In this document: positions 25,348 to 34,140 of the stretch, piece after piece
Position numbering within the stretch: position 1 is the first letter of the stretch
Layout: each line of letters begins with the position of its first letter
Origin: Gemmatimonadota bacterium
GTDB taxonomy: Bacteria; Gemmatimonadota; Gemmatimonadetes; Gemmatimonadales; Gemmatimonadaceae
NCBI GenBank assembly: GCA_028287305.1
Contig: JAQBPX010000038.1
Location: forward strand, 124,001-188,000
Length of the DNA stretch: 64,000 nt
Direction of reading: 5' to 3'
Position numbers and translations under genes: made by a program
Notes under the pieces: model-generated
What the model was told of the DNA's origin: nothing
Seen by the model: the letters and a program-made list of their open reading frames with translations, nothing else
Database searches by the model: none

Positions 25348-26024
25348 AGGTGCAGGGGCAGGAAGAGCTGCGAGGGAGCCTGCTGCGCCGGTTCCGGACT
25401 TCGCTCTCCGCGATCACCTGCGCGGCACACACCTTCGAGATCCTGCATCCGGAGAGCGCCGAGGAGCTGATCAGCGAGGTGGACTTCGAGCAGGACGAGC
25501 GGCTTCCCTACTGGGCCGACGTCTGGCCGTCGGCTCGCGTGCTGGCCACGGTGCTCGCGTTGTCGCCGAGCGAGGGTACGTCGCTGCTCGAACTCGGATG
25601 TGGCGCGGGGCTGGTGGCGTCCGCGGCAGCGCGCGCTGGATACGAGGTGACGGCAACGGATTATTACGCGGACGCGCTGCTGTTCGCCCGCGTGAACGCC
25701 TGGGGTAACGCAGGACGGGAGATTGCGACGCGGCTGGTGGATTGGCGCGACCCGCCGGCTGACCTCGGGCGGTTCGAGCGAGTCGTTGCGTCGGACGTGC
25801 TGTACGAGCTGCCGCAGGCGAAGCTGGTGGCAGCGATGCTGGTGCGCTGCCTGGAGCCCGGAGGGTTGGCGCTCCTGGCCGATCCGGGACGCGTGGCCGC
25901 TGACGCGTTCATCCAGGTTTGCGGCACCGTGGGGCTTCGGGTCTCGGAGCCGGAAGTGGTTCCGTTCGAGGAGGGTGCGATCAGGCAGCTGATCCGGGTG
26001 TACCGGATCACCGTAAACAGCTGA
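25344..26024 (+). CDS. Class I SAM-dependent methyltransferase (ETFB/lysine-type)
   Basis: A 226-residue methyltransferase. Motif I is LLELGCGAGLVASAAARAGY near residue 78, motif post-I is TATDYYADAL, and VVASDVLYE near 148 gives the acceptor-loop region. The N-terminal LPYWADVWPSARVLA stretch matches the protein-lysine methyltransferase group related to ETFB and ribosomal protein modification. The GTG start overlaps the moeA stop; an in-frame GTG at 25329 is an alternative. The target is not known; an ETF is encoded about 6 kb away but in another operon. Confidence 0.75.
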   Translation: MKVQGQEELRGSLLRRFRTSLSAITCAAHTFEILHPESAEELISEVDFEQDERLPYWADVWPSARVLATVLALSPSEGTSLLELGCGAGLVASAAARAGYEVTATDYYADALLFARVNAWGNAGREIATRLVDWRDPPADLGRFERVVASDVLYELPQAKLVAAMLVRCLEPGGLALLADPGRVAADAFIQVCGTVGLRVSEPEVVPFEEGAIRQLIRVYRITVNS

Positions 26025-26100
26025 TTTGCGCGGTTAGTTGGTGAGCCAGGTTACGGCGGTTTCACCGGGTCAGGGGTACCATGGACGGTGACGCTCGGAC

Positions 26101-26123
26101 CCTCGCGATTCATTATTGCGAGG
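26101..26123. other. Small inverted repeat upstream of the Ig-repeat protein
   Basis: CCTCGC (26101-26106) and GCGAGG (26118-26123) enclose an A/T-rich centre. It stands between the methyltransferase stop and the large surface-protein gene and could be a terminator or an operator. The rest of this 163-base spacer shows nothing further that I can assign. Confidence 0.35.
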
Positions 26124-26187
26124 AGCCCCCGCAAGGCGTAGGGTAGTACCCCGGGGAAGTCCCTCGGCCCCCACGAGGATCGCGAAG

Positions 26188-28992
26188 ATGCGCCCGATCA
26201 TGTCCGTCATTTCCCGCCCCGCTCCTGGCGTGCGATTCGTGCGCGCGCTGGCGTGCGTGCTGCTCACCATCGCCAGCGTCACCTGCACGGACAACACGCC
26301 GACGAGTGCGGTGGGACTCCGGAAGGGCATGGCGCGACTGGCGATTGCGCCGTCCTTCGAGCGCATGCCGGAAGGGGCGCCGACGATCGAGCTGTCCAAG
26401 GTGCGCGGCGTGCTCGCGCGCCTGGGTGGAGACAGCGTGTACACCGAGGCGGTGTTCGACGGCGACAGTGCGATCCTGGTGTTCGAGCTGCGCGTGACGG
26501 GCGAGGAGAACACCTTCCAGCTGGTGCTCACGGCCTACGACCGCGACGGCGAGGTCGCCTACCAGAGCTCGGACAACGTGAAGATCACGCCGGGGGAAAA
26601 TCCCCCGGTTGCCCCGAAGCCCATGGTGTACGCGGGCGTGGACGCGGCGGTGATCAAGCTGACCGTCGCGCCCACCAGCATCCAGCTCGATGCGGGCAAG
26701 AGCGGGCCGTTGGCGGTGACCGGCACCAATTCCACCAACCAGCCGATCTCGCCGCTGCACGTGGGGTGGACGTCGCGCAACCCGGCGATCGCCAGCGTGA
26801 ATGACGCGGGCATCGTGACAGCGGGCAACATCCAGGGACAGACGTACGTGGTGGCGCGCACGGCCACCAACATCGCCGACTCCGCGCTGGTGCGCGTGAA
26901 GGCCTCGGTCGCGCAGGTGGTGCTCACGCCCTCCGCCGCTTCGGTTGCGCGCGGCGACTCGGTGCAGCTCGCCGCCGTGCTGAAGGACGTGGTGGGCAAC
27001 ACGATCACGGACCGGACGGCGACGTTCGCCGCGGCAGACGCCACTGCGCTGCGCGTGACCGCGGGCGGCTGGGCGGTCGGCCTGAAGAACGGCGCGGCCG
27101 TCGTGACGGCGACGTCCGAGGGCAAGAGCGCGAGCGCCACCATCACGGTGGGCACGCCCATCTCGCGAATCGACGTGAGCCCGGCCCCGTTCACGCTCGC
27201 GTCGCTTGGTGAGGTAAAGACCGCCAGCGCGGCGATCGTCGCCAAGGGCGCGGCCAGCACGGTGGCCGGCCTCTCGGTCACGTGGAAGAGCGAGAACCCG
27301 GCGATCGCCACGGTGGACTCGAAGGGCGTGGTGACCGCGATTGCCAATGGCACCACGAACCTGGTGGCGAGCTCCGACGGCGTGGACGGCAAGGCCGTGC
27401 TGACCGTGGCGCAGGTCGCCACGACAGTGACCGTGTCGCCGAAGACCGACGGCGTGAACAGCGCCGGCGACCGGAGGAAGTTCAGCGCGAGCGCGAAGGA
27501 CGCCCGCGGCAATGCCATCGTGAGCCCTGCCGTCACCTGGCGCTCGAGCGACGAGCGCGTGGCGAGCGTGGATGCGGACGGCACGGTGACGGCGCGCGGC
27601 GATGGCCGCGCCACGATCACCGCGTCGGTGAATGGCGTGGAGGATTCGGGAACGTTCAGCGTGATTCGCGTGCCGGTGGGCGTCACGGTCACCGCAACGC
27701 CCACGGAGATGGACGTCGGCGACCTGGTGAATGCCACTGCGCAGCTGGTGGATGCGGCCGGCCAGCCGATCGTCACGACCGACCTGGTCATCACCACGCT
27801 GGACCCGGCAAGGCTGCAGTCTCTCGGCGGCGGCGCCTTCCGCGCCACCGCGCCCGGTTCGGCGCGCATTCGCGCCTCGAGTGGAACACTCACCGCTGAG
27901 GTCACCGTGTCGGTGCGCGGCGCGGTGGTGTCGTCCATGGCGCTCAACCTGGCGACGGCGGAGAAGCTCCCGAACGGCACCCAGACCTTCAAGGTCGTGT
28001 CGGGTGGCGGTCCCGCCTACATCTGGTCGGTGAACGGCGTGGACAACGGCAACTCGACGTTCGGCCGCATCACCTTCCAGTTCGGCGACAGCGCGGTCTA
28101 CCAGGCTCCGGCCGCGGTGCCGACGCCCGACAACTTCCAGCTCTGCGCGCGGCGCCTGGTGGCGCCCACCGAGCAGGGATGCGCCACGGTCACCATCCGA
28201 CCGGTGCCGAGCGTGGGTGGCGAGGTCGTCGTGTTCAACGACGAGAACATGTTCGACAACTTCTACGGTGCCAACCACTCGCAGAACACGCCGTTCTACC
28301 AGAACCTGGTGAACTACACGGCGGCGGGAGCGCGCGCGTCGCAGACGGGCGTGATGATGCACCGCGGGCACAACTCGATCTGCGGAACGTCGGAGTGCTC
28401 GGCGTCGGCGCAATCGCTGTTCCGGGCCGCAATCACGGGCGCGGGCTACACCATCACGGACGTGGACGCGCAATCGGGCAGCGTCGGCGACATTCCCTCT
28501 GGCATCAAGGTGCTCTTCCTCTGGATGCCGGTGACTCCGTACTCGCCGCACGAGATCAACATCCTCAAGTCGTTCGCGGCGGAGGGCGGCCGCATCATCT
28601 TCATCGGTGAGCACTCGGGCTACTATGGCTCGAACGGCGTCGCGACGGAGAACGCCTTCTTCAGCAGCATGGGCGCCCAGATGACGAACGCCGGTGGCGC
28701 GTTCGACTGTGGCCAGGCGATCGCGCCGGCGGGCCGGATCTTCCCGCACCAGATCACGACGGGCGTCGTGAACCTGGCGTACGCCTGCGCCTCCGAGGTG
28801 ATCCCGGGGCCGAACGACTACGTGCTGCTGCGCAGCCTGGACGGCACGCACGTGCTGGGCGCCGTGGCCAAGGTGGACCTCACGCCGATCAGCGAGCCGG
28901 CCACGTCGAGGATGAGCCGGAGCGTAGTGGGCCCGGCGTTCACGCCGGCGCCCGGAGTGACCGGGGCGATCGCGGTGCCGCCGAGGCAGTAG
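26188..28992 (+). CDS. Large surface protein: Big2-type Ig repeats plus a GATase/ThuA-like C-terminal domain
   Basis: A 934-residue exported protein. The start ATG at 26188 follows a GAGG ribosome site; a hydrophobic export signal (about residues 14-32) ends at a cysteine (VTCTDN), so it may be a lipoprotein. Residues about 140-590 contain five or so Big2-type immunoglobulin-like domains, each with a VTWRSSDERVASVDADGTVT-like core. The last 290 residues, from VVFNDENMFDNFYG, form a Rossmann-like domain with IKVLFLWMPV and GGRIIFIGEHSGYYGSNG, which resembles ThuA/DUF4350-type class-I glutamine amidotransferase folds. No catalytic Cys-His pair is obvious. The role may be adhesion or extracellular binding. 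Confidence 0.7.
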   Translation: MRPIMSVISRPAPGVRFVRALACVLLTIASVTCTDNTPTSAVGLRKGMARLAIAPSFERMPEGAPTIELSKVRGVLARLGGDSVYTEAVFDGDSAILVFELRVTGEENTFQLVLTAYDRDGEVAYQSSDNVKITPGENPPVAPKPMVYAGVDAAVIKLTVAPTSIQLDAGKSGPLAVTGTNSTNQPISPLHVGWTSRNPAIASVNDAGIVTAGNIQGQTYVVARTATNIADSALVRVKASVAQVVLTPSAASVARGDSVQLAAVLKDVVGNTITDRTATFAAADATALRVTAGGWAVGLKNGAAVVTATSEGKSASATITVGTPISRIDVSPAPFTLASLGEVKTASAAIVAKGAASTVAGLSVTWKSENPAIATVDSKGVVTAIANGTTNLVASSDGVDGKAVLTVAQVATTVTVSPKTDGVNSAGDRRKFSASAKDARGNAIVSPAVTWRSSDERVASVDADGTVTARGDGRATITASVNGVEDSGTFSVIRVPVGVTVTATPTEMDVGDLVNATAQLVDAAGQPIVTTDLVITTLDPARLQSLGGGAFRATAPGSARIRASSGTLTAEVTVSVRGAVVSSMALNLATAEKLPNGTQTFKVVSGGGPAYIWSVNGVDNGNSTFGRITFQFGDSAVYQAPAAVPTPDNFQLCARRLVAPTEQGCATVTIRPVPSVGGEVVVFNDENMFDNFYGANHSQNTPFYQNLVNYTAAGARASQTGVMMHRGHNSICGTSECSASAQSLFRAAITGAGYTITDVDAQSGSVGDIPSGIKVLFLWMPVTPYSPHEINILKSFAAEGGRIIFIGEHSGYYGSNGVATENAFFSSMGAQMTNAGGAFDCGQAIAPAGRIFPHQITTGVVNLAYACASEVIPGPNDYVLLRSLDGTHVLGAVAKVDLTPISEPATSRMSRSVVGPAFTPAPGVTGAIAVPPRQ

Positions 28993-29011
28993 GGTTCATC
29001 TCGGCGGGGCT

Positions 29012-29123
29012 GGTTCCTCGGATTCACGCGGACTGAAGGGCGGAAAACTGCGCGGAAACGACAAGTGACTTTGCAGTCTCCGCGGATGTCTCCGCTCTTC
29101 AGTCCGCGGAAATCCGAGGAACC
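29012..29123. repeat. Near-perfect 33-base inverted repeat in a convergent gap
   Basis: The arms at 29012-29044 and 29091-29123 match at 30 of 33 positions; both carry GGTTCCTCGGATT and GCGGACTGAAG. The 46-base centre holds further TCCGCGG-like words. It fills the space between the Ig-repeat gene and the convergent oxidoreductase gene. Confidence 0.85.
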
Positions 29124-29140
29124 GGTCGCTGCGGAAAAAG

Positions 29141-31213
29141 TCAGGCGATCATCTGCCCCGCCACCACCTCGGCGATGTCGAGCACCGGGACGTCGGAACC
29201 CTTCGCCTTCACGCCGTCGCTCATCATCGTCATGCAGAAGGGACAGGCGACCGCGATCGTCTCGGCGCCCGTCGCGAGGAGCTCCTCGGTGCGCTCGATG
29301 TTGATGCGCTTGCCGGTCTTCTCCTCCATGAACATCCGGCCGCCGCCGGCGCCGCAGCAGAGGCCGCGATCCTTCGTGCGCACCGGCTCCACGAGCGTGA
29401 TCACCGGGAGCGCGCGGCGCAGCGTCTCGCGCGGCGCGTCGTACACCTCGTTGTAGCGGCCCAGGTAGCAGGAGTCGTGATACGCCACCACGAGCTTCTC
29501 GCCATCGCCCTTGAGCGGCACGCGGTTCTCCTGCAGCAGCCGCTCGATGTAGGTGGAATGATGGATCACCTCATAGTTCCCGCCGAGTTGCGGGAGCTCG
29601 TTCCCGATCTGGTGGAAGCAGTGCGGGCAGGTGGTGACCACCGTCTTCACGTGGTATCGGTCGAGCGTCTCGATGGTCCCCTTCGCGAGCATCTGGTAGA
29701 GGTACTCGTTGCCCATGCGACGCGCGGGATCGCCGTGGCAGGTTTCCTCCTGCCCGAGGATCGCGAAGCTGATGCCGCTCGCCTGGAGGATGCGGCCGAA
29801 GGCGACGGTGATCTTCTTCGCGCGATCGTCGAAGGAGCCCATGCAGCCCACCCAGTAGAGCACGTCCGGCGTCTCGCCGCGCTCCACCATCTCGGCCATG
29901 GTGGGGATGTTCATCCCCGCGGCCCACGCGCCGCGATCGGCGGGGTTGAACGCCCACGGCGAGCCGTTGCGCTCGAGGCTCTCGAAGGCCGGCTGCAGCT
30001 CCTCGGGAAAGCGGCTCTCGCTGAGCACGAGGTAGCGGCGCATCTCGTTGATGATGTCCAGCTGGTCGATGGACACCGGGCACTCCTGCACGCAGGCGCG
30101 GCAGCTGGTGCACGCCCAGAGCTCCTCCTCGGTGATGTACGTGTCGAGCAGGCGGTGCGAGAGCGCTTCCTCGGGAGTCGAGGCGCCGGCGTCATCGCCC
30201 TCACCATGCACGAGCTTCGGGTGCATGAAGTCCATGCGGTCGCCGGTGACGAGCGGCGCCTTTTCCATCAGGCGCTGGCGCGTGTTCACCACGATCTTGC
30301 GCGGGCTGAGCAGCTTCCCCGTGAGGTTCGCCGGGCAGGCGGCCGTGCAGCGCCCGCACTCGGTGCACGAGTATCCGTCGAGCAGGTTCTTCCAGCTGAG
30401 GTCCTGCACGTCGGCGGCGCCGAACTGCTCGACGTCGGCCTCGAGGTCCATGCCGCGCATCACGCCCTTCTGTCCCGGGCCGCTGGTGTTCGAGAAGAAC
30501 ACGTTGACCAGCGACGTCGCGACATGCAGGTGCTTGGAGTACGGCAGGTAGTTCAGGAACGCGAGGATCAGCAGCGCGTGCGCCCACCATGAGATGGTGA
30601 AGCCGCGCTGCGCGGCCGCGGGCGAGAAGACGTGGCCGAACACCATGCCGATCGGGCGCGACACCACCTTCTCGAAGCCGATCAGCTCCGGATGGAGCGC
30701 ACCCAGAAATCCATTCGCGAGCAGCAGCGTGACCATCAGCCCGCCGATCATGCTGAGGATGATCAGCGCGTCGGTGTGCTCCAGGCCATCGCCGTCGAGG
30801 CGCTTCGGGTGCAGCACGGTGCGGCGGAAGAGCGCGAACGCGATGGCCGCGAGCACGAGTCCCGCAAACACGTCCTGCGAATTGGAGTAGCCCAGCCAGA
30901 GCACGTGTGGCAGGATGTGTTCATAGCTGAAGCCCGGAAACACCCCCGCGACCAGGATCTCGAGCGTGCCCGCGGTGAGCACCATGAAGCCCCAGAAGAT
31001 CAGGGCGTGCATGGGGCCGGCCACCGGGTCGCGAAAGATCTTCTTCTGCGCGATGCCGATCTCGAGCACGTTCTTCGCCCGCACCCACGGATGGTCCAGG
31101 CGACCTTCGGCATGCCCGAGCATCATGTAGCGGACCAGCCGCTGCACGTTGAGCGCGAAGAAGCCCGCCGCGGCGGTGAGGATGAAGAGGAAGACGACGT
31201 TCGACGCGTGCAT
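29141..31213 (-). CDS. Membrane-bound HdrD/GlpC-type Fe-S oxidoreductase linked to ETF
   Basis: A 690-residue protein. About six membrane helices in the first 240 residues resemble a heme-binding NarI-type anchor. A ferredoxin-like di-cluster domain follows, with [12 protein letters not shown] near 285 and [12 protein letters not shown] near 380. Two cysteine-rich CCG domains come last: GCMGS, ETCHGD and CPHC, then SCYLG, CCGAGGG and CPFC. This layout matches the membrane oxidoreductases that take electrons from electron-transfer flavoprotein to the quinone pool. It follows etfB and etfA on the same strand, 31 bases after etfA, and a GGGAGAAGGA ribosome site precedes it. This strongly suggests an ETF:menaquinone oxidoreductase. 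Confidence 0.85.
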   Translation of the reverse strand: MHASNVVFLFILTAAAGFFALNVQRLVRYMMLGHAEGRLDHPWVRAKNVLEIGIAQKKIFRDPVAGPMHALIFWGFMVLTAGTLEILVAGVFPGFSYEHILPHVLWLGYSNSQDVFAGLVLAAIAFALFRRTVLHPKRLDGDGLEHTDALIILSMIGGLMVTLLLANGFLGALHPELIGFEKVVSRPIGMVFGHVFSPAAAQRGFTISWWAHALLILAFLNYLPYSKHLHVATSLVNVFFSNTSGPGQKGVMRGMDLEADVEQFGAADVQDLSWKNLLDGYSCTECGRCTAACPANLTGKLLSPRKIVVNTRQRLMEKAPLVTGDRMDFMHPKLVHGEGDDAGASTPEEALSHRLLDTYITEEELWACTSCRACVQECPVSIDQLDIINEMRRYLVLSESRFPEELQPAFESLERNGSPWAFNPADRGAWAAGMNIPTMAEMVERGETPDVLYWVGCMGSFDDRAKKITVAFGRILQASGISFAILGQEETCHGDPARRMGNEYLYQMLAKGTIETLDRYHVKTVVTTCPHCFHQIGNELPQLGGNYEVIHHSTYIERLLQENRVPLKGDGEKLVVAYHDSCYLGRYNEVYDAPRETLRRALPVITLVEPVRTKDRGLCCGAGGGRMFMEEKTGKRINIERTEELLATGAETIAVACPFCMTMMSDGVKAKGSDVPVLDIAEVVAGQMIA

Positions 31214-31243
31214 TCCTTCTCCCGGGTGCTTCAGGTGGTCGGG

Positions 31244-32230
31244 CTACTTCCCCTTCGCCTGCTTGACCGCTTCCGTGAGCGCGGGCACGATCTCGAAGAC
31301 GTCGCCGACGATGCCGTAGTCGGCCACCTTGAAGATCGGCGCTTCCTTGTCCTTGTTGATCGCGACGATGGTCTTCGACGTGCGCATGCCGGCCAAATGC
31401 TGGATGGCGCCGCTGATGCCGACCGCCACGTACAGCTGCGGGCTCACCTGTCGCCCCGTCTGCCCGATCTGGTCGGAGTGCGGGCGCCAGCCCTCGTCGG
31501 TCACCGCGCGCGTGGCACCAACGGCGGCGTTGCCGAATGCGTCGGCCAGGTCCTCCACGATCTTGAACCCGTCAGCGGCCTTGAGCCCGCGACCGCCGGA
31601 GATGATCACCTGCGCCTCGCCCAGGTCGGGGCGGCCCTTGGCGCCTTCTTCCAGCGACGTGACCTTCACGCGCTCCGCACCCGGATCCGCCGAGGGCTGC
31701 ATGCTCTCGGCGCGCGCCGACTTCGCGTTCGGCGCCGCAGTGAACGCGCTCGGGCGCACGCTGACGATCGCGAGCGGGCCGGTGACCTTGAGGGTGACGA
31801 TCACCTTGTTCGCGTACGCGGGATGCTTCGCGATGATCGCGTCGCCCTCGGCGCTCACGCCCACCACGTCACTGGCGATCGGCGCATCGAGCTTGGCGCC
31901 GAGTCGCGGGGCCAGGTCGCGACCCTGCGCGCTGAAGCCGAGGAACACGGCGCGGTAGCCGCCGGTCTTCGCGCGATCGGCGATGGTCGCGGCGATGGAC
32001 TCGCGAGGATAGCCGCTGAACGCGTCGTTCTCGACGGCGATGATCGCGTCGGCGCCATGCTGGGCCAGCGCGTCGCTCTTGCCGGCGATCCCCGCGGGAC
32101 CGAACACGATGGCGTGCACTTCCCCACCACCGGCGGCGTCGACGAACTGGCGCGCAGCGGTGACGGCTTCGAGCGCGACCTTCCGCAGCGCTCCGCCGCG
32201 CGTCTCGGCGAATACGAGGACGTTCGGCAT
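31244..32230 (-). CDS. etfA: Electron-transfer flavoprotein alpha subunit
   Basis: A 328-residue ETF alpha chain. The C-terminal FAD domain is clear from VISGGRGLKAADGFKIVEDL near residue 205, the VGATRAVTDEGWRPHSDQIG stretch and the conserved YVAVGISGAIQHLAGMRTSK near 275. It accepts electrons from acyl-CoA dehydrogenases together with EtfB and passes them to the membrane partner. The ATG overlaps the stop of etfB by one base (TGATG), as expected for a stoichiometric heterodimer. It is followed by the HdrD-type oxidoreductase. Confidence 0.95.
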   Translation of the reverse strand: MPNVLVFAETRGGALRKVALEAVTAARQFVDAAGGGEVHAIVFGPAGIAGKSDALAQHGADAIIAVENDAFSGYPRESIAATIADRAKTGGYRAVFLGFSAQGRDLAPRLGAKLDAPIASDVVGVSAEGDAIIAKHPAYANKVIVTLKVTGPLAIVSVRPSAFTAAPNAKSARAESMQPSADPGAERVKVTSLEEGAKGRPDLGEAQVIISGGRGLKAADGFKIVEDLADAFGNAAVGATRAVTDEGWRPHSDQIGQTGRQVSPQLYVAVGISGAIQHLAGMRTSKTIVAINKDKEAPIFKVADYGIVGDVFEIVPALTEAVKQAKGK

Positions 32231-32982
32231 CAGAGGACCTTCGCTTCGGTCTGGAGGAGTCGGATGAGCTCGGGCACGGCAGCCGCGCCCTCGCCGATGA
32301 TGCGGCCCGCGGCGCGCTCGGGGGGCAGCTCCATCTTCTGCACGGTGACGCGTGCGTCGCCGAGCTGTGCGGGCTTCGATTCGAGTGGCTTCTTCTTCGC
32401 GGCCATGATCCCCTTGAGCGAGGGGTAGCGCGGGCGCGCGACGCCTTCGTCGATGGTGACCACGGCGGGCAGCGGGAAGGAGACCATCTCGCCCGCGCCC
32501 TCCAGGTCGCGTCGTGCGGTGCCCTGGCCGGCGCTCACGTCGAGCTTCGACACGGCCGTCACACAGGGGAGGCCAAGCAGCTCGGCGGTGGCGGTGCCGA
32601 CCACGCCGGCGCTCGTGTCGAACGCCTGCTTGCCGAAGAGGATCAGGTCGAAGCCCTGGTCCTTCAGCTCGGCGGAGAGCGCCTTGGCGACGGCGAGGCC
32701 GTCCGAAGGGAGGCTATCCGCCTTGAGGTGGATGGCGCGATCGGCGCCCATGCTCATCGCCTTGCGCAACACTTCCTGCACATTGTCGGGGCCGAGCGCG
32801 ATGACGACCGTCTCGCCACCGCCACCCTTCTCGTTGGCCTGGAGCGCCGCCTCGACCGCGTATCCCGCGAAGTCGTCGACGTCGAACTTGAGTCCCGTCT
32901 CGTCGATGCCCGTGGCGCTCGACGCGACCTTGAAGCGCGACTCCGAGTCGGGAGTGCGCTTGATGCAAACGGCGATTTTCAT
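32230..32982 (-). CDS. etfB: Electron-transfer flavoprotein beta subunit
   Basis: A 250-residue ETF beta chain. It starts with MKIAVCIKRTPDSESRF, has the AMP-binding region VVIALGPDNVQEVLRKAMSMGADRAI near residue 60 and the family loop around AVVTIDEGVARPRYPSLKGIMAAKKKP near 205. It is the first gene of the etfB-etfA-oxidoreductase operon. There is no ribosome site; instead TAGCTT lies six bases before the ATG, consistent with a leaderless transcript. The nearby glutaryl-CoA dehydrogenase gene encodes a likely electron donor. Confidence 0.95.
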   Translation of the reverse strand: MKIAVCIKRTPDSESRFKVASSATGIDETGLKFDVDDFAGYAVEAALQANEKGGGGETVVIALGPDNVQEVLRKAMSMGADRAIHLKADSLPSDGLAVAKALSAELKDQGFDLILFGKQAFDTSAGVVGTATAELLGLPCVTAVSKLDVSAGQGTARRDLEGAGEMVSFPLPAVVTIDEGVARPRYPSLKGIMAAKKKPLESKPAQLGDARVTVQKMELPPERAAGRIIGEGAAAVPELIRLLQTEAKVL

Positions 32983-32988
32983 GCGGGA

Positions 32989-32994
32989 AAGCTA
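32989..32994 (-). promoter_or_regulatory. Candidate -10 box for a leaderless etfB transcript
   Basis: Minus-strand GTCTAGCTTTC precedes the start. TAGCTT is six bases from the ATG. The same 11-base word, at the same distance, precedes the lipoprotein gene ending at 43195. Confidence 0.5.
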
Positions 32995-33001
32995 GACAGC
33001 C

Positions 33002-33040
33002 GGTGGGGAGTCAGGTAGTCAGCAACCCGGCCTCCCCACC
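33002..33040 (-). other. Short inverted repeat before etfB
   Basis: GGTGGGGAG (33002-33010) and CTCCCCACC (33032-33040) form a perfect nine-base pair set around 21 bases. It lies between the stop of the pilin-like gene and the etfB promoter and may mark a 3' end. Confidence 0.4.
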
Positions 33041-33054
33041 ACTTGCGACGGCTG

Positions 33055-33480
33055 CTAGCGGAAGTCGTCGCAGCTGACCTGGAGTTCTTCGTCGGTGAAC
33101 TTGCCCGACTTGTCGGTCTTGAGGTTGCGCATGTTCCAGTCGAGCCCATCGCGCACGATGCAGCTGCGGCCGGGGAAGGCCTTGTGCCGGACGCGCGCGC
33201 CGAATCCGGTGGCCTTCGCGTACTCGAGCGTGACGGTGAGCGCGGGATTCGTGCGGAAGGACGGGAGCTCGGCCATGGAAGTGGCGTAGCTGCCGGAAGC
33301 GCCCATGTGGCGCTCCTGCTGCTTGACGAGCTGGATGAGGGCCATGCGCATGATGCCCTCGGAGCCGCCCCAGTAGGCGCGGGAGCCTTCCTGGGCTGCC
33401 GAGGCAGGGCGGGCGACGGAGACGACGCCGGCGACGATCAGGCAGGCGGCGAAGGCTGAGGCGAGGATGCGGCGAGTCAT
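33055..33480 (-). CDS. Small secreted protein with a pilin-like head region, unknown function
   Basis: A 141-residue protein with an ordinary signal peptide (about residues 1-28, ending PASAAQ). The mature part begins with a helix, MALIQLVKQQERHMGASGSY, then TVTLEYAKATGFGARVRH and a cysteine pair (residues near 107 and 138). The helix followed by GxYxxxMxxL and a beta sheet resembles the head of type IV pilin-like proteins, but the hydrophobic methylated N-terminal helix is absent. It overlaps the preceding similar gene by four bases (ATGA). The function is unknown. Confidence 0.55.
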   Translation of the reverse strand: MTRRILASAFAACLIVAGVVSVARPASAAQEGSRAYWGGSEGIMRMALIQLVKQQERHMGASGSYATSMAELPSFRTNPALTVTLEYAKATGFGARVRHKAFPGRSCIVRDGLDWNMRNLKTDKSGKFTDEELQVSCDDFR

Positions 33481-33932
33481 GGGAGAATATCCAGTTCGAG
33501 TTGCCTGGTGGCTTCCGGGGACTTCACGAGGTCGCAGACGGGCTCGCCTTCGCCGGCAGCGAGGGCGTTCGGCCCGTTGTTGGGGATGTCCTCCTTCCTC
33601 AGGTTCACGAAGAGCGAACAGACAACGTTCGGCAGGTCGGCGCTGCGGACGCTGGCCGCATAACCGCGGGGCTGCAGGGGGCTGACCGTGACGCTGTTGC
33701 CCGCCCCCGCGGTGTAGCTGAGGCTGTCGAGGGCGCTGGAGTACCTGCTCGCCTTCGACCAGAACATCTCCTCGGCCACGACCAGGTTTCGGAGGTCATT
33801 CTTCATCCGGACCATGGCCGCGCGCTGCTGGTCAGACGCGCTGGCGGCTGGCGCGGGAGCCTGCTGGGCGAGGAGGACAGTGCCGCGGAGGGCGGCAGCG
33901 GCCAGGAGGAAGTGGAGGGGTCGGACTGGCAT
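33477..33932 (-). CDS. Small secreted protein with a pilin-like head region, unknown function
   Basis: A 151-residue protein with a signal peptide (residues 1-24, LLAAAALRGTVLLAQQ). The segment MKNDLRNLVVAEEMFWSKAS, followed by RYSSALDSLSY and a beta-rich part with NSVTVSPLQPRGYAASVRS, is close in style to the helix-plus-sheet head of pseudopilins and PilA-like proteins. Two cysteines (near 117 and 137) may form a disulfide. The ATG at 33932 fits the signal peptide; an upstream in-frame start at 33989 runs through an operator-like palindrome. It is co-translated with the following pilin-like gene through an ATGA overlap. Confidence 0.55.
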   Translation of the reverse strand: MPVRPLHFLLAAAALRGTVLLAQQAPAPAASASDQQRAAMVRMKNDLRNLVVAEEMFWSKASRYSSALDSLSYTAGAGNSVTVSPLQPRGYAASVRSADLPNVVCSLFVNLRKEDIPNNGPNALAAGEGEPVCDLVKSPEATRQLELDILP

Positions 33933-33940
33933 GAGGTGCT

Positions 33941-33966
33941 CACTGTATTGGAGTGATAATACAGTG
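33941..33966. promoter_or_regulatory. Palindromic operator candidate before the pilin-like pair
   Basis: CACTGTATT and AATACAGTG form a perfect nine-base inverted repeat with an eight-base centre. The site begins eight bases upstream of the start codon at 33932. The spacing between the CTG and CAG halves is too long for a standard LexA box. Confidence 0.55.
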
Positions 33967-34009
33967 TCACGGTTCCCTCGGCCTGTCAAGGGGGGAAGAC
34001 CAAAAGCAT

Positions 34010-34110
34010 TGAGACACGGATTTCACGGCGCCGCTTTGCGGCGACACGGGTACAGCCTGAAGGGCAGTACCCGTGTGGCGGCACAGCCGCCCAGTGAAAT
34101 CCGTGTCTCA
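34010..34110. repeat. Two-armed intergenic repeat with an internal hairpin in each arm
   Basis: The arms 34010-34053 and 34067-34110 are inverted copies. Each has TGAGACACGGATTTCAC at one end and ACACGGGTAC at the other. Between these flanks the left arm has CGCCGC/GCGGCG and the right arm GGCGGC/GCCGCC, each a perfect six-base stem with a three-base loop. A third half-copy is at 39774-39814. It occupies most of the 208-base gap before the acyl-CoA dehydrogenase stop. Confidence 0.9.
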
Positions 34111-34140
34111 GTCTTTTGCTTTTCCTGCCCGGCGCCCCTG

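Noticed and set aside
26113-28851. A 912-codon minus-strand frame opposite the Ig-repeat protein
   Set aside because: It shows the biased composition of an antisense frame, with no recognisable domain, and the plus-strand protein has clear Ig repeats.
33941-33966. Possible LexA (SOS) box
   Set aside because: The CTG and CAG halves are separated by 16 bases rather than the 10 of a standard proteobacterial site.
34010-34110. Transposon end or miniature insertion element
   Set aside because: No target-site duplication of clear length flanks the element, and no transposase-like sequence is in the window; I keep it as a structured repeat.
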